Positions 9,237 to 16,612 of a stretch of 47,032 nt of DNA are shown here, piece by piece. The first letter of the stretch is position 1. Every line of letters begins with the position of its first letter. The notes beneath the pieces were generated by a model. It was given only the letters and a program-made list of their open reading frames with translations, was not told the DNA's origin and did not search any database. This DNA is from JBHGBM01 sp041946965 (GTDB taxonomy: Bacteria; Acidobacteriota; Terriglobia; Bryobacterales; Bryobacteraceae): NCBI GenBank assembly GCA_041946965.1, contig JBHGBM010000038.1:1-47032 (forward strand), read 5' to 3'. The translations under genes and the position numbers were made by a program.

Positions 9237-9409
9237 CACCAGGCCTCGGCCGAGCGGCAGGTGTAGGGGTCCGCGCCGGCCGCGAGAGCGCCGCCCGGCA
9301 GCGGGCGCAAGCCGCCCCGCGTGCGGATCAGGATGGGCGCTTCGCCGCCGAAACCGAAATGGGAGAACTCCGTCACGGAAGCGGCCAGCACGGCCGCCGC
9401 GCCGCGCAC
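9236..9409 (-). CDS. Possible 57-residue coupled small ORF upstream of DUF72
   Basis: This reading frame starts at a GTG (9407-9409). It contains VLAASVTEFSHFGFGGEAP and ILIRTRGGLRPLPGG, and ends at a TGA that overlaps the DUF72 ATG as TGATG. The residue make-up looks protein-like rather than the Arg/Pro-rich run typical of shadow frames here, and the coupling to DUF72 is neat. No family was recognised, and no Shine-Dalgarno is seen. It may be a real small protein, the remnant of a longer one, or chance. Confidence 0.3.
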   Translation of the reverse strand: MRGAAAVLAASVTEFSHFGFGGEAPILIRTRGGLRPLPGGALAAGADPYTCRSAEAW

Positions 9410-9433
9410 GCCAGCCCGAGTCTTCGCACCATA

Positions 9434-9448
9434 CCGCTATAATAGCGG
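9434..9448. promoter_or_regulatory. Palindromic, possibly bidirectional -10 between dinB-like and DUF72 genes
   Basis: CCGCTATAATAGCGG is a perfect 7+1+7 palindrome. The plus strand contains an exact TATAAT (9438-9443), 10 nt before the DinB ATG. The minus strand contains TATTAT (9444-9439), facing the small ORF and DUF72. An outer pair, ATACCGC (9431-9437) and GCGGTAT (9449-9455), forms a second, overlapping inverted repeat that reaches the DinB ATG. It could be a symmetric promoter, an operator, or both. Confidence 0.5.
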
Positions 9449-9453
9449 GCGGT

Positions 9454-9948
9454 ATGGCGCAAATCGCGGAACTGCTGGAACGGTACCGGCGAGCGCCGGA
9501 ACTGCTGGCCGCGGTGCTGACGGGCGTGAAGCCGGAGGAAGAGGCGTATCAACCGGAGCCGGGCAAGTGGAGCATCCGCCAGATCGCGGCGCACCTGGCC
9601 GACGGTGAACTGGTCGCGGGTCACCGGCTGCGCCAGGTCATCGCGGAAGACGATCCCACGCTTATCGCTTACAACCAGGACGCTTGGGCGGCGCGCCTCG
9701 GCTACGCGGAGCGCAAGCTGAAGAATGCGATCGAGACGTTCCGGCGGCTGCGCGCGGAGAATTACGAGCTGCTCAAATCGCAGCCGGAAGCGGCGTACGA
9801 GCGCGCGGGCAACCACACCGAGGCGGGACGGGTGACGCTGGCGCAGTTGCTGGAAGGCTGCACGCGCCACGCGGAAACTCACACGCGGCAGATCCAGGAG
9901 ATCCGCGACCGCTGGAAAGCGCTACGCCAGCGGGCGCATCCACTCTAA
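9454..9948 (+). CDS. DinB / DfsB-family four-helix protein
   Basis: A 164-residue DinB-superfamily protein. The diagnostic stretch is PGKWSIRQIAAHLADGE, with His47 as first metal ligand. HAETHTRQIQEIRDRW near the C-terminus supplies the later His ligands. These are helical-bundle metalloproteins that are often thiol-transferase-like or of unknown function. The start at 9454 follows an exact TATAAT by only 10 nt, with no Shine-Dalgarno, suggesting a leaderless message. Its 3' end overlaps the convergent DUF362 gene by 27 bp. Confidence 0.88.
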   Translation: MAQIAELLERYRRAPELLAAVLTGVKPEEEAYQPEPGKWSIRQIAAHLADGELVAGHRLRQVIAEDDPTLIAYNQDAWAARLGYAERKLKNAIETFRRLRAENYELLKSQPEAAYERAGNHTEAGRVTLAQLLEGCTRHAETHTRQIQEIRDRWKALRQRAHPL

Positions 9949-10923
9949 CTGTTTTTCGATGGCGCGGTGAAGCTGGTACTTGCGCCGCACGCTCTCGATC
10001 GCCACGCCGCCGCGCAGGTCGATCTTGGCCAGGTCGAACTGGCCCAACCCGGCGCGCCAGCAGTAATTGAGATACCCGGGCCAGGCGGGGTCGATGCCCA
10101 TGGTCTCGATCCCCACGCGGTCCGCGGCCACCATGTCGGTGGAAGCGATGGCCAGCCGTGAAGGCACCGGCGTCCCGTTCAGCGGCCCGTTGCCTTCCAT
10201 GCCCTCGTAACCGTCGATCACGGTGGCGCCCCAGAAGGGGCGCATGCGGCGCGCGGTGAGCAGTAGGTTCACGTGCATCTGCCGGTAGCCCGCGTGATAG
10301 CGGAACTTGTCGTGAAACTTCTCCGCCGCGCCCGCGCGGCTGTGCAGCGGCGCGGACATGGTCAGGTTCTTCACCGAGAGCGTGGCCACGGCGTAATCGT
10401 GGCTCTTGAGGATGGCCGAGCCCAGGATGAACGCCTCGGGGTCGAACATGCGCCTGGCCAGCCGCACTTCCACCAGGTGCATGTTGCGGTCCACGATCTG
10501 GTGCGTCTCGAAGCCTTCCTCTTCGTTGAAGTCGGCCAGCGACACGCGCTTGTACTCGGAGACCACGCGATTGTAAAGGAAATTGTCGAAGGCGTCGCGG
10601 GTGTTGTCTCTGGAGGAATCCGCGATCACGACGGGGCCTTTGAAGCGGGGCGCCAGGTAGTCCAGGATGCCGCGGAGCGCGTCGGCGTGGGTGGAGCCGA
10701 GCTGGTTCTTCACCGCCACGCAGTTCGCCTTGAGCAGCACGTAACGCTTGCGGCGGAGCGCGGGGCGGATCTGGTCGTCGATGGCCACGAGCGCGTTGTA
10801 GACGTTCTTGCGGCGGTCCTCCCCGCGCACCAGCGAGACCACGGAGCGGCCCGAAAACGCGGCCGCCAGCGGCGCCCCGGCCGCCACCTGAAACAGGGAT
10901 CTGCGGGTGATTGCCTGCGGCAT
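9922..10923 (-). CDS. Tat-exported DUF362 protein
   Basis: A 333-residue protein opening with a twin-arginine leader (ITRRSLFQVAAGAPLAAAFSG). The body resembles DUF362 (PF04015): RYVLLKANCVAVKNQLGSTH, VVIADSSRDNTRDAFDNF, SAILKSHDYAVATLSVKNLTMSAP and a late ASTDMVAADRVGIETMGID segment. The reaction is unknown. The cysteine clusters that bind iron-sulfur in some DUF362 proteins are not seen here. It lies 13 bp downstream of the transporter gene and is probably the last gene of the purU-transporter-DUF362 unit. Confidence 0.82.
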   Translation of the reverse strand: MPQAITRRSLFQVAAGAPLAAAFSGRSVVSLVRGEDRRKNVYNALVAIDDQIRPALRRKRYVLLKANCVAVKNQLGSTHADALRGILDYLAPRFKGPVVIADSSRDNTRDAFDNFLYNRVVSEYKRVSLADFNEEEGFETHQIVDRNMHLVEVRLARRMFDPEAFILGSAILKSHDYAVATLSVKNLTMSAPLHSRAGAAEKFHDKFRYHAGYRQMHVNLLLTARRMRPFWGATVIDGYEGMEGNGPLNGTPVPSRLAIASTDMVAADRVGIETMGIDPAWPGYLNYCWRAGLGQFDLAKIDLRGGVAIESVRRKYQLHRAIEKQLEWMRPLA

Positions 10924-10936
10924 GGGTACAAGGCTA

Positions 10937-12577
10937 TCAGCCGGGCAGGGCCACCAGCAACTGCGCCAGCACGATTTTCGCCACGGTGCAGACGGGGAAT
11001 ATTCTGGCGTACGAGGTCTGCGGGACGTCGGAGTTGGCGGCGGTGGCGGCGTAGCTCAGGCTGGCGGGCTCGGTGTGGATGGCGGAGGTCAGGCCCATGA
11101 CGGCGTCGAAAGGCAGTTTGAGCAGTTTGTGGCCGGCGAAGAGCGCGGCCCAGGCCACCGCCAAAGTTATGGCCGCGCCCACCAGCAGCATTTCGAAGCC
11201 GGTGTGGCGGATGGTTTCCACGAAGCCCACGCCCGCGCGGGTGCCCACGCCTGCCTGAAACAGGATGAGGCCGATCTGGCGCAGCGTGAGGTTAGCGCTG
11301 GTGGGCATGGTCCAGGTGACGGGGCCGGTGCGCTCGAGTCTTCCGAGGGCCAGCGCGGCCAGCAGGGGTCCTCCCGCCAGTCCCAGCCGCACCGTAGTCC
11401 CCGGCAGAGGGATGGGGATCATCCCGAGGATCACGCCCAGGGCCATTCCGAGGCCGACCGAGCCGAAATTCGTCTCCGCCGTGCCGCGAATGGAATCGCC
11501 GAAGTACGCGGCCACCTGGTCGAAGTTGCCGCGGTAAGTCAGCACGCGGGCGAAATCGCCGTATTCCAGACGCGTCTCGGGGCTGGGCACCAGGTCCACG
11601 TCGCCGCGGCGCACGCGCGTGATCACGGCGTTCAGGCGGTCGTACAGATCCAATTCGCGGATGCGCCGCCCGACGACCCTGGAATTCGAGACGAAGAAGC
11701 GGCGGTAATCGAGCTCGTTGCGGTCCAGTTCCAGCCGCACCTCCGTATGCTCGCCGAAGATGTGCCGGGCGCGCTGCAAGGCTTCCTCGTCGCCCACCGC
11801 CACCACGATGTCGCCCATGTGGAGTTCCGTCTCCGGCGTGGCGATGCCGGTCTGGCCCTCGTGCCGGATGCGGCTGATGACGAACCCGAGGGTGGCGTGC
11901 AGGCGCTGTATGTCGGCGATCTTCTGGCCCGCAACTCCGGGATTTTTCACCACGAAATCGCGCACCAGGATCTCGCTCGGCTGCGGGGGGCGCTCCATGC
12001 GCACGTTCCACAGCTTGCGCGCGATATGGAAGCTCAGCATCACCCCCACCACGCCGAAGGGGTAGGCGATGCCGAAGCCGATGACCGGCCGGTCCGCGGC
12101 GGCCTGGGCCGCGCGCGCCCCAAGGCCGTGCGTCAGACCGGACTGCCGCAGGACTTCCTGGGCGGCGGCCAGCGCGGGCGCGTTGGTCAGCCCGCCGCAG
12201 AACAGGCCGGCGATGTCCGGCCCAGAAATACCGGCCGCCCGGGCAAGCGCCGCGGCGAGCGCCGCGCCCAGCGCCAGCACCGAGATGGCATAGACGTTAT
12301 CGCGGCACCCGCCGCGGCTGAACGGGTTGACGAAACTGGGCCCGGACTGTATGCCGATGGTGTAAATGAAAATGATAAGACCGAGGGTGGAGATCAGGCC
12401 GGGCAGCGCCAACTCTGTCCCAAGCGAGCCCACCGCGAGCCCGGCGAACAGGACCCCGGCCACGCCCAGGCGGAACCCGAAGAAATTCACGCGGCCGAGA
12501 AAGAAGCCCAGGGCCACCACCACGAAGAGCGTCAGGATCGGGAACTGCGCGAGCACAGCGATGATGGTCTGCCGCAT
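10937..12577 (-). CDS. YidE/aspartate-alanine exchanger-like transporter with two TrkA-C domains
   Basis: A 546-residue inner-membrane transporter with the layout of the AspT/YidE/YbjL group. There are five to six N-terminal helices (LGLIIFIYTIGIQSGP; GLFCGGLTNAPALAAAQEVL). Two cytosolic TrkA-C/RCK_C domains follow at ~215-370 (ETELHMGDIVVAVGDEEAL; ETRLEYGDFARVLTYRG). The repeat half has FGSVGLGMALGVILGMIPIP and IGLILFQAGVGTRAG. AspT exchanges aspartate for alanine, but the substrate here cannot be assigned. The start at 12577 (MRQTIIAVLAQFPILTLF) begins the first helix; earlier in-frame codons lie inside purU. It sits 43 bp after purU. Confidence 0.85.
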   Translation of the reverse strand: MRQTIIAVLAQFPILTLFVVVALGFFLGRVNFFGFRLGVAGVLFAGLAVGSLGTELALPGLISTLGLIIFIYTIGIQSGPSFVNPFSRGGCRDNVYAISVLALGAALAAALARAAGISGPDIAGLFCGGLTNAPALAAAQEVLRQSGLTHGLGARAAQAAADRPVIGFGIAYPFGVVGVMLSFHIARKLWNVRMERPPQPSEILVRDFVVKNPGVAGQKIADIQRLHATLGFVISRIRHEGQTGIATPETELHMGDIVVAVGDEEALQRARHIFGEHTEVRLELDRNELDYRRFFVSNSRVVGRRIRELDLYDRLNAVITRVRRGDVDLVPSPETRLEYGDFARVLTYRGNFDQVAAYFGDSIRGTAETNFGSVGLGMALGVILGMIPIPLPGTTVRLGLAGGPLLAALALGRLERTGPVTWTMPTSANLTLRQIGLILFQAGVGTRAGVGFVETIRHTGFEMLLVGAAITLAVAWAALFAGHKLLKLPFDAVMGLTSAIHTEPASLSYAATAANSDVPQTSYARIFPVCTVAKIVLAQLLVALPG

Positions 12578-12620
12578 TCCGGCCACTCTACTCAATTGTA
12601 TGGCGCGGGCGGCGGATTCT

Positions 12621-13475
12621 TCAGTCGAACACCACGGTTTTGTTGCCGTAGCACAGGATGCGGTGTTCGAGGCGCCACCGGAGGGCGCGGGACAGGACCA
12701 CGCGCTCCAGGTCGCGCCCCTTCTGTATGAGGTCCTCCAACTGGTCGCGATGCGACACCCGGACCACGTCCTGCTCGATAATCGGCCCGTCGTCGAGCAC
12801 GTCGGTGACGTAGTGGCTGGTGGCGCCGATGATTTTAACGCCGCGCTGGAAGGCGGCATGATAGGGGCGGGCGCCGCTGAACGCCGGCAGGAACGAATGG
12901 TGCACGTTGATGATGCGCTCCGGATAGCGGGCGACGAAATCCGGGGACAACACCTGCATGTAACGCGCCAGCACGATCAGATCGACGCCGTGGGATTCCA
13001 GCAGCCTCAACTGCGCGGCTTCGGCTTCCGCCTTGCCGCCGGCCGCGACGGGCACGTGATGAAAGGGAATGCCGTAAAATTCGGCCAGCGGCCGCGCGTC
13101 CGGGTGATTTCCGATCACCAGGGGTATCTCGCAGGCAAGCTCGGAGTTGTGATGCCGGTAGAGCAGGTCGAGCAGGCAGTGGAGGTGCCGCGAGACAAAA
13201 ATCGCCACGCGGGGACGCGCCGCGGAGTACTCCAGGCGCCAGCGCATGCGGAAGCGCTCCGCGACCGGCGCAAACTCGCGGCGCACGGCGGGGGCGTCGA
13301 GATCGAAACCTTCCAGGTCCCATTCCACGCGCATAAAAAACAGGCCCAGGCCGTTATCCTGGTGCTGGTCGGCGTGCAGTATGTTGGCGCCGTGGGAATA
13401 GAGAAAACCCGAGATAGCCGCCACAAGCCCTTTCCGGTCCGGGCAGTCGATCAGAAGAATCGCGGTATTTTTCAT
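12621..13475 (-). CDS. purU: Formyltetrahydrofolate deformylase
   Basis: A 284-residue PurU, the usual length. It hydrolyses 10-formyl-THF to THF and formate, balancing one-carbon and purine supply. The N-terminal ACT domain (~4-85) has LLIDCPDRKGLVAAISGFLYSHGANI. The formyltransferase-type domain has VIGNHPDARPLAEFYGIPFHH, and the catalytic Asn-His and Asp segments NVHHSFLPAFSGARPYH and YVTDVLDDGPIIEQD. The start at 13475 (MKNTAILLID) fits the family. There is no accessible Shine-Dalgarno: the nearest GGGAG lies inside the paired leader described separately. This suggests translation control in the 5' UTR. Confidence 0.95.
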   Translation of the reverse strand: MKNTAILLIDCPDRKGLVAAISGFLYSHGANILHADQHQDNGLGLFFMRVEWDLEGFDLDAPAVRREFAPVAERFRMRWRLEYSAARPRVAIFVSRHLHCLLDLLYRHHNSELACEIPLVIGNHPDARPLAEFYGIPFHHVPVAAGGKAEAEAAQLRLLESHGVDLIVLARYMQVLSPDFVARYPERIINVHHSFLPAFSGARPYHAAFQRGVKIIGATSHYVTDVLDDGPIIEQDVVRVSHRDQLEDLIQKGRDLERVVLSRALRWRLEHRILCYGNKTVVFD

Positions 13476-13559
13476 GGATGCACAGGCGGCTCCCAGCAGG
13501 GAAGTGGCGCTGGGATTCAAGTGCGGGAACTTGAGCGGGAACGGGCTGTGAGCCGCCTG
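13476..13559 (-). ncRNA. Structured 5' leader of purU (candidate cis-regulatory RNA)
   Basis: On the minus strand the leader begins with CAGGCGGCTC (13559-13550) and closes with GAGCCGCCTG (13492-13483), a perfect 10-bp stem. Inside are two hairpins: TCAAGT/ACTTGA (13534-13529 with 13522-13517, loop TCCCGC) and CCCAGC/GCTGGG (13514-13509 with 13497-13492). This gives a three-way junction ending about 7 nt before the purU ATG. The only Shine-Dalgarno-like GGGAG is buried in the last hairpin and the closing stem. It did not match any riboswitch class I can recall, including ZTP/pfl. Confidence 0.5.
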
Positions 13560-13566
13560 GAGAATC

Positions 13567-13595
13567 ATCTTAACCGGCCGTAACCGGCAAGTCAA
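13567..13595 (-). promoter_or_regulatory. purU promoter with direct repeats in the spacer
   Basis: On the minus strand TTGACT (13595-13590, 5/6), a 17-bp spacer, and TAAGAT (13572-13567, 4/6) form a good sigma70-type promoter. The predicted start of transcription is about 13560-13559, the first base of the leader's closing stem. The spacer region holds two TAACCGG copies on the plus strand (13571-13577 and 13581-13587), 10 bp apart, which could bind a regulator on one face of the helix. Confidence 0.55.
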
Positions 13596-13634
13596 TAGAT
13601 ATTCGGGTCCGATTCCGTCCGCATTGCGGCGAGT

Positions 13635-13640
13635 TATACT
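13635..13640 (+). promoter_or_regulatory. -10-like TATACT before the Cys-rich small protein
   Basis: TATACT (5/6) ends 12 nt before the ATG at 13653 and faces away from purU. No clear -35 is visible. The short distance leaves at most a few untranslated bases. Confidence 0.4.
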
Positions 13641-13652
13641 CAAACTTCAATC

Positions 13653-13922
13653 ATGCCGAGCCCCAAGCAGCCTTCCGAACTTGTCACCACGCTCAGCGGC
13701 GGCACGAAGGTAAAGCGCCGCTTTCCGCGCATGCGTTCCTGTGACGAAAAGGACGAGAAGGGCAAGCTCTGCGCCGGGCATTTGAAACGCTGGTACTTTT
13801 TCGGCGACGAGGTAAAGCAGCAATTTGGCGCCGGCGCCGAGATTTACCGCTGTGAAAACTGCAAGACGCTGTACCTCCCGGACCCCGCCGAACCTCCCCG
13901 ATCGGGTACGTTGCGCTATTGA
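13653..13922 (+). CDS. Small Cys-rich (zinc-ribbon-like) protein
   Basis: An 89-residue basic protein with cysteines at 30, 40, 67 and 70 and a His at 43 (SCDEKDEKGKLCAGHLKRW, then YRCENCKTLY). The C-x2-C pair after an aromatic strand resembles a zinc ribbon. I do not recognise a named family. It is divergent from purU (177 bp between starts) and lies 73 bp ahead of the CsgG-like gene on the same strand. It is probably cytoplasmic; the role is unknown. Other readings are a redox or iron-binding protein. Confidence 0.7.
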   Translation: MPSPKQPSELVTTLSGGTKVKRRFPRMRSCDEKDEKGKLCAGHLKRWYFFGDEVKQQFGAGAEIYRCENCKTLYLPDPAEPPRSGTLRY

Positions 13923-13939
13923 CGCGAACCGCCGCCGGG

Positions 13940-13968
13940 TTGACTCTACAAACGCGCTCAACTATGTT
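13940..13968 (+). promoter_or_regulatory. Promoter of the CsgG-like/kinase operon
   Basis: TTGACT (13940-13945, 5/6), exactly 17 bp, then TATGTT (13963-13968, 4/6). The predicted transcription start is near 13975, giving about 20 nt before the ATG at 13996, with GGAAGGGG in between. The same TTGACT -35 is used in the purU promoter. Confidence 0.5.
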
Positions 13969-13995
13969 TGGGGTGAGATGAGCGGAAGGGGACGT

Positions 13996-14970
13996 ATGAC
14001 TCGACCGGTGAAGATTATCGCGTTTGCGCTGGCGCTGGCGGCGGCCGCGGGGGCGCAGCAGAAGAAGCGGGTAGCGGTGCTGAACTTCGATTACGCCACC
14101 GTTCAGAGCGGCGTTTCGGCCATTTTCGGCACGAACCAGGACATCGGAAAAGGGATTTCGGACATCCTCGTGGACAAGCTGGTCAATGGCGGCGCGTATT
14201 CCGTCATCGAGCGCAAGGCCATTGACAAGATTCTGGCCGAGCAGAATTTCGCCAACAGCGACCGTGTGGACGCGTCGACCGCGGCGCGCATCGGCAAGGT
14301 GCTCGGGGTGGACGCGGTGATCATGGGCAGCATCACGCAGTTCGGCCGCGACGACAAGAGCACCAATCTGGGCGGGGGCGCGCTGGGGGGCGTGACCGGG
14401 CGTTTCGGCATCGGCGGCGTGCGCCGCAGCCAGGCGACGGCGGTGGTGGCGATCACCGCGCGCATGATCAACACGGAAACCGCCGAGATCCTGGCCAGCG
14501 TGACGGGCAAGGGCGATTCCAGCCGCAGCGGCACGGGCCTGCTCGGGGCCGGCGGCGCTTCCGGCACCCGTGCCGGTGGCGCGGTGGACATGCGCAGCTC
14601 CAACTTCGCCGATACGGTGTTGGGCGAAGCGACGCATAAAGCGGTCAACGCGATTGCGGCGCAACTGAACTCGCGCGCCACGGCGCTGCCCACCCGCGCC
14701 ATCGCCATTGACGGCCTGGTCGCGGATGCGTCGCCGGACGGCACCATTATCATCAACGTCGGCAGCAGGGCGGGCGTGAAGGTGGGCGATAAGCTGATCG
14801 TCTCGCGCAAGGTGCGCGAGGTGCGCGACCCCGCCAGCGGCAAGATCCTGCGGCGCGTGGAGGACAAGCTCGGGGAGATGACCGTCACGGAAGTGGACGA
14901 GCAGTCCGCCGTGGGCAAGTTCTCCGGCGGTACGGCGCCGAAGGTGGGCGACACGGTCAAGAACCAGTAA
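13996..14970 (+). CDS. CsgG-like secreted protein
   Basis: A 324-residue protein with a cleavable signal (MTRPVKIIAFALALAAAAGAQ). It has a CsgG-like core: KRVAVLNFDYATV, IGKGISDILVDKLVNGGAYSVIERKAIDKIL and VLGVDAVIMGSITQFG (PF03783-like). There is no lipobox Cys, unlike CsgG itself. The C-terminal ~100 residues (DGTIIINVGSRAGVKVGDKLIVSR, then MTVTEVDEQSAVGKF) form a beta-rich FlgT-C-like domain. It is probably periplasmic or outer-membrane associated; no curli subunit genes are nearby. I preferred 13996 because GGAAGGGG precedes it at good spacing; 13978 is a possible earlier start. The kinase follows after 10 bp. Confidence 0.78.
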   Translation: MTRPVKIIAFALALAAAAGAQQKKRVAVLNFDYATVQSGVSAIFGTNQDIGKGISDILVDKLVNGGAYSVIERKAIDKILAEQNFANSDRVDASTAARIGKVLGVDAVIMGSITQFGRDDKSTNLGGGALGGVTGRFGIGGVRRSQATAVVAITARMINTETAEILASVTGKGDSSRSGTGLLGAGGASGTRAGGAVDMRSSNFADTVLGEATHKAVNAIAAQLNSRATALPTRAIAIDGLVADASPDGTIIINVGSRAGVKVGDKLIVSRKVREVRDPASGKILRRVEDKLGEMTVTEVDEQSAVGKFSGGTAPKVGDTVKNQ

Positions 14971-14980
14971 AGGAGCCGCC

Positions 14981-16591
14981 ATGGCACTGGAAATCGGCAA
15001 CACCGTCGGGGACTATCAGATCGTCGGCATGCTGGGCGCCGGCGGCATGGGCAAGGTTTACAAGGTCCGGAACATCATCTCCGACCGCATTGAGGCGATG
15101 AAGGTGCTTCTGCCGGACCTGGCGGGAGCGGCCGAGCTGGGGGACCGATTCGTGCGCGAGATCAAGGTGCAGGCCAGCCTGGAGCATCCCAACATCGCCG
15201 CGCTGCACACCGCGCTGCGCGTGGAGAACCAGTTGCTGATGCTCATGGAGTTCGTGGAGGGCGTCACGCTGGAGGAGCGCTTGAAGAGGGGGCCGCTGCC
15301 CGTCCCCGAGGCCGTGAACTACATTGCGCAGGTGCTCTCGGCGCTGTCCTACGCGCACGAGCGCGGCGTGATCCACCGGGACATCAAGCCCGCCAACATG
15401 ATGTTGACGCCCGGCGGCACGGTGAAGCTGATGGACTTCGGCATCGCCAAGGCCGCATCCGACCGGCGGCTCACGATGACGGGCACCACCATGGGATCGC
15501 TCTACTACATGTCGCCGGAGCAGATCAAGGGCGCGGCGGACCTGGATGCGCGCAGCGACCTGTACTCGGTGGGCGTCTCGCTCTACGAGCTGGTGACCGG
15601 CAAGCGTCCCTTCGACGGAGACAGCCAGTTCGCCATTATGGCCGCGCACCTGGAGCAGACCCCGGTGCCGCCGGTGACGGTGGATCCCAACGTGCCGCAG
15701 GCGTTGAACGACATCATCCTGCTGGCCGTGGCCAAGGAGCCGGACAAGCGTTTCCAGACCGCCAAGGCTTTCCGCAACGCGCTGGTGAACGTGGTTGCGG
15801 CGCAGCCCGCCGCGCCGGCGGCCGCGCCGATGGCGGCGGTCGCCGCACAGATTCAGCCCCCGCAGCAGCCCGCTGAGGGGGAGGTCCGGCCGCGCAGCCG
15901 GCGCGGGCTGTGGATCGCCGCGGGTGCGCTGGCCACGGCGCTGGTGGTGATTGGAGTGATCCAGTTCGGCCCGTGGCGCCAGACCAGCGCGGGCACCAGC
16001 CCGGTGGAACCGTCGAAGCAGGAAGTTCAAGCTCCGTTGCAGACGGCGCCGGAGCCGGTGCAGGCGCCGGTGCAGCAGCCCGCGCCCGCCGCGACGCCGC
16101 CGGCGCAGACGGCAACGCCGCCGGCGGTGACTCCGCCCGCGGCGGCGAAGCAGCAGCCGCGCTCCGTTCCGGCGCGCGGCAACGTGCAGCCCGCGCCGGC
16201 GCAGTCTACGCAGCCGGCGCCGCAGCAAGCCGCCCCGCCGCCGGCCGCCGCTCCCGTGCAGCAACAGCAGCAACAAGCTCCGGCTGCGGCTGCCGCTCCC
16301 GCTCCGGCGCCGGACACGCGCCGCGCCGAGTTGCAGCAGATCCGCGAGCAGGTGGTGATGCTCACGGCGCGCGCGGGCGCCGTTCGCAGCAGCATGCAGA
16401 ACATCCAGCGCAGCCAGGCGGCCTCGGGGTTGGGCACGCGGCGCGACATGGTGGAAGCCTCATCCCTGATGGGGAGCTTCCTGGAAGGCGCGGCCGCCGC
16501 GCTCAATGCGGGCGACGCGGCATCGGCGAAGAGCTTTGCCGAAAAGGCCGAGCGGCAGATCGAGATTCTGGAAAAGTGGCTGGGCCGGTAG
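14981..16591 (+). CDS. Membrane Ser/Thr protein kinase (PknB-type) with P/A/Q-rich outer region
   Basis: A 536-residue Hanks-type kinase. The P-loop is GAGGMGKVYK (19-28), the ATP-anchoring Lys is K41, the catalytic loop is HRDIKPANMM (His132, Asp134), and D152 lies in DFGIAK. SPEQ replaces APE. One membrane span lies near 306-328 (GLWIAAGALATALVVIGVIQFG). The outer part is ~110 residues rich in Pro, Ala and Gln, including seven consecutive Gln, and ends in a helical, probably coiled-coil segment (~445-536). There are no PASTA or WD repeats. A strong AAAGGAG precedes the ATG. The downstream location of the CsgG-like gene's partner suggests a shared envelope signalling role. Confidence 0.92.
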   Translation: MALEIGNTVGDYQIVGMLGAGGMGKVYKVRNIISDRIEAMKVLLPDLAGAAELGDRFVREIKVQASLEHPNIAALHTALRVENQLLMLMEFVEGVTLEERLKRGPLPVPEAVNYIAQVLSALSYAHERGVIHRDIKPANMMLTPGGTVKLMDFGIAKAASDRRLTMTGTTMGSLYYMSPEQIKGAADLDARSDLYSVGVSLYELVTGKRPFDGDSQFAIMAAHLEQTPVPPVTVDPNVPQALNDIILLAVAKEPDKRFQTAKAFRNALVNVVAAQPAAPAAAPMAAVAAQIQPPQQPAEGEVRPRSRRGLWIAAGALATALVVIGVIQFGPWRQTSAGTSPVEPSKQEVQAPLQTAPEPVQAPVQQPAPAATPPAQTATPPAVTPPAAAKQQPRSVPARGNVQPAPAQSTQPAPQQAAPPPAAAPVQQQQQQAPAAAAAPAPAPDTRRAELQQIREQVVMLTARAGAVRSSMQNIQRSQAASGLGTRRDMVEASSLMGSFLEGAAAALNAGDAASAKSFAEKAERQIEILEKWLGR

Positions 16592-16612
16592 CTACCGCTT
16601 CACCGCGGTAGC
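16586..16612. terminator. Palindromic junction between convergent stops
   Basis: CGGTAGCTACCG (16586-16597) is a perfect 12-bp palindrome that contains both stop codons: TAG at 16589-16591, and CTA at 16592-16594 read as TAG on the minus strand. It interleaves with a second stem, GCTACCGC (16591-16598) and GCGGTAGC (16605-16612) with loop TTCACC. There is no U-tract on either side, so it would be a weak or factor-assisted bidirectional terminator. Confidence 0.35.

Noticed and set aside
10907..12730. A 607-codon plus-strand frame over the transporter
   Set aside because: Complement of a gene with clear membrane helices and TrkA-C domains; composition is Gln/His/Arg-rich noise.
13476..13559. 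ZTP (pfl) riboswitch before purU
   Set aside because: CCGCCTGTGC resembles the conserved CCGCCTGGGC, but the 5' conserved GGGUCGUG..CUGGCG part is absent, and here the bases pair in a long closing stem.
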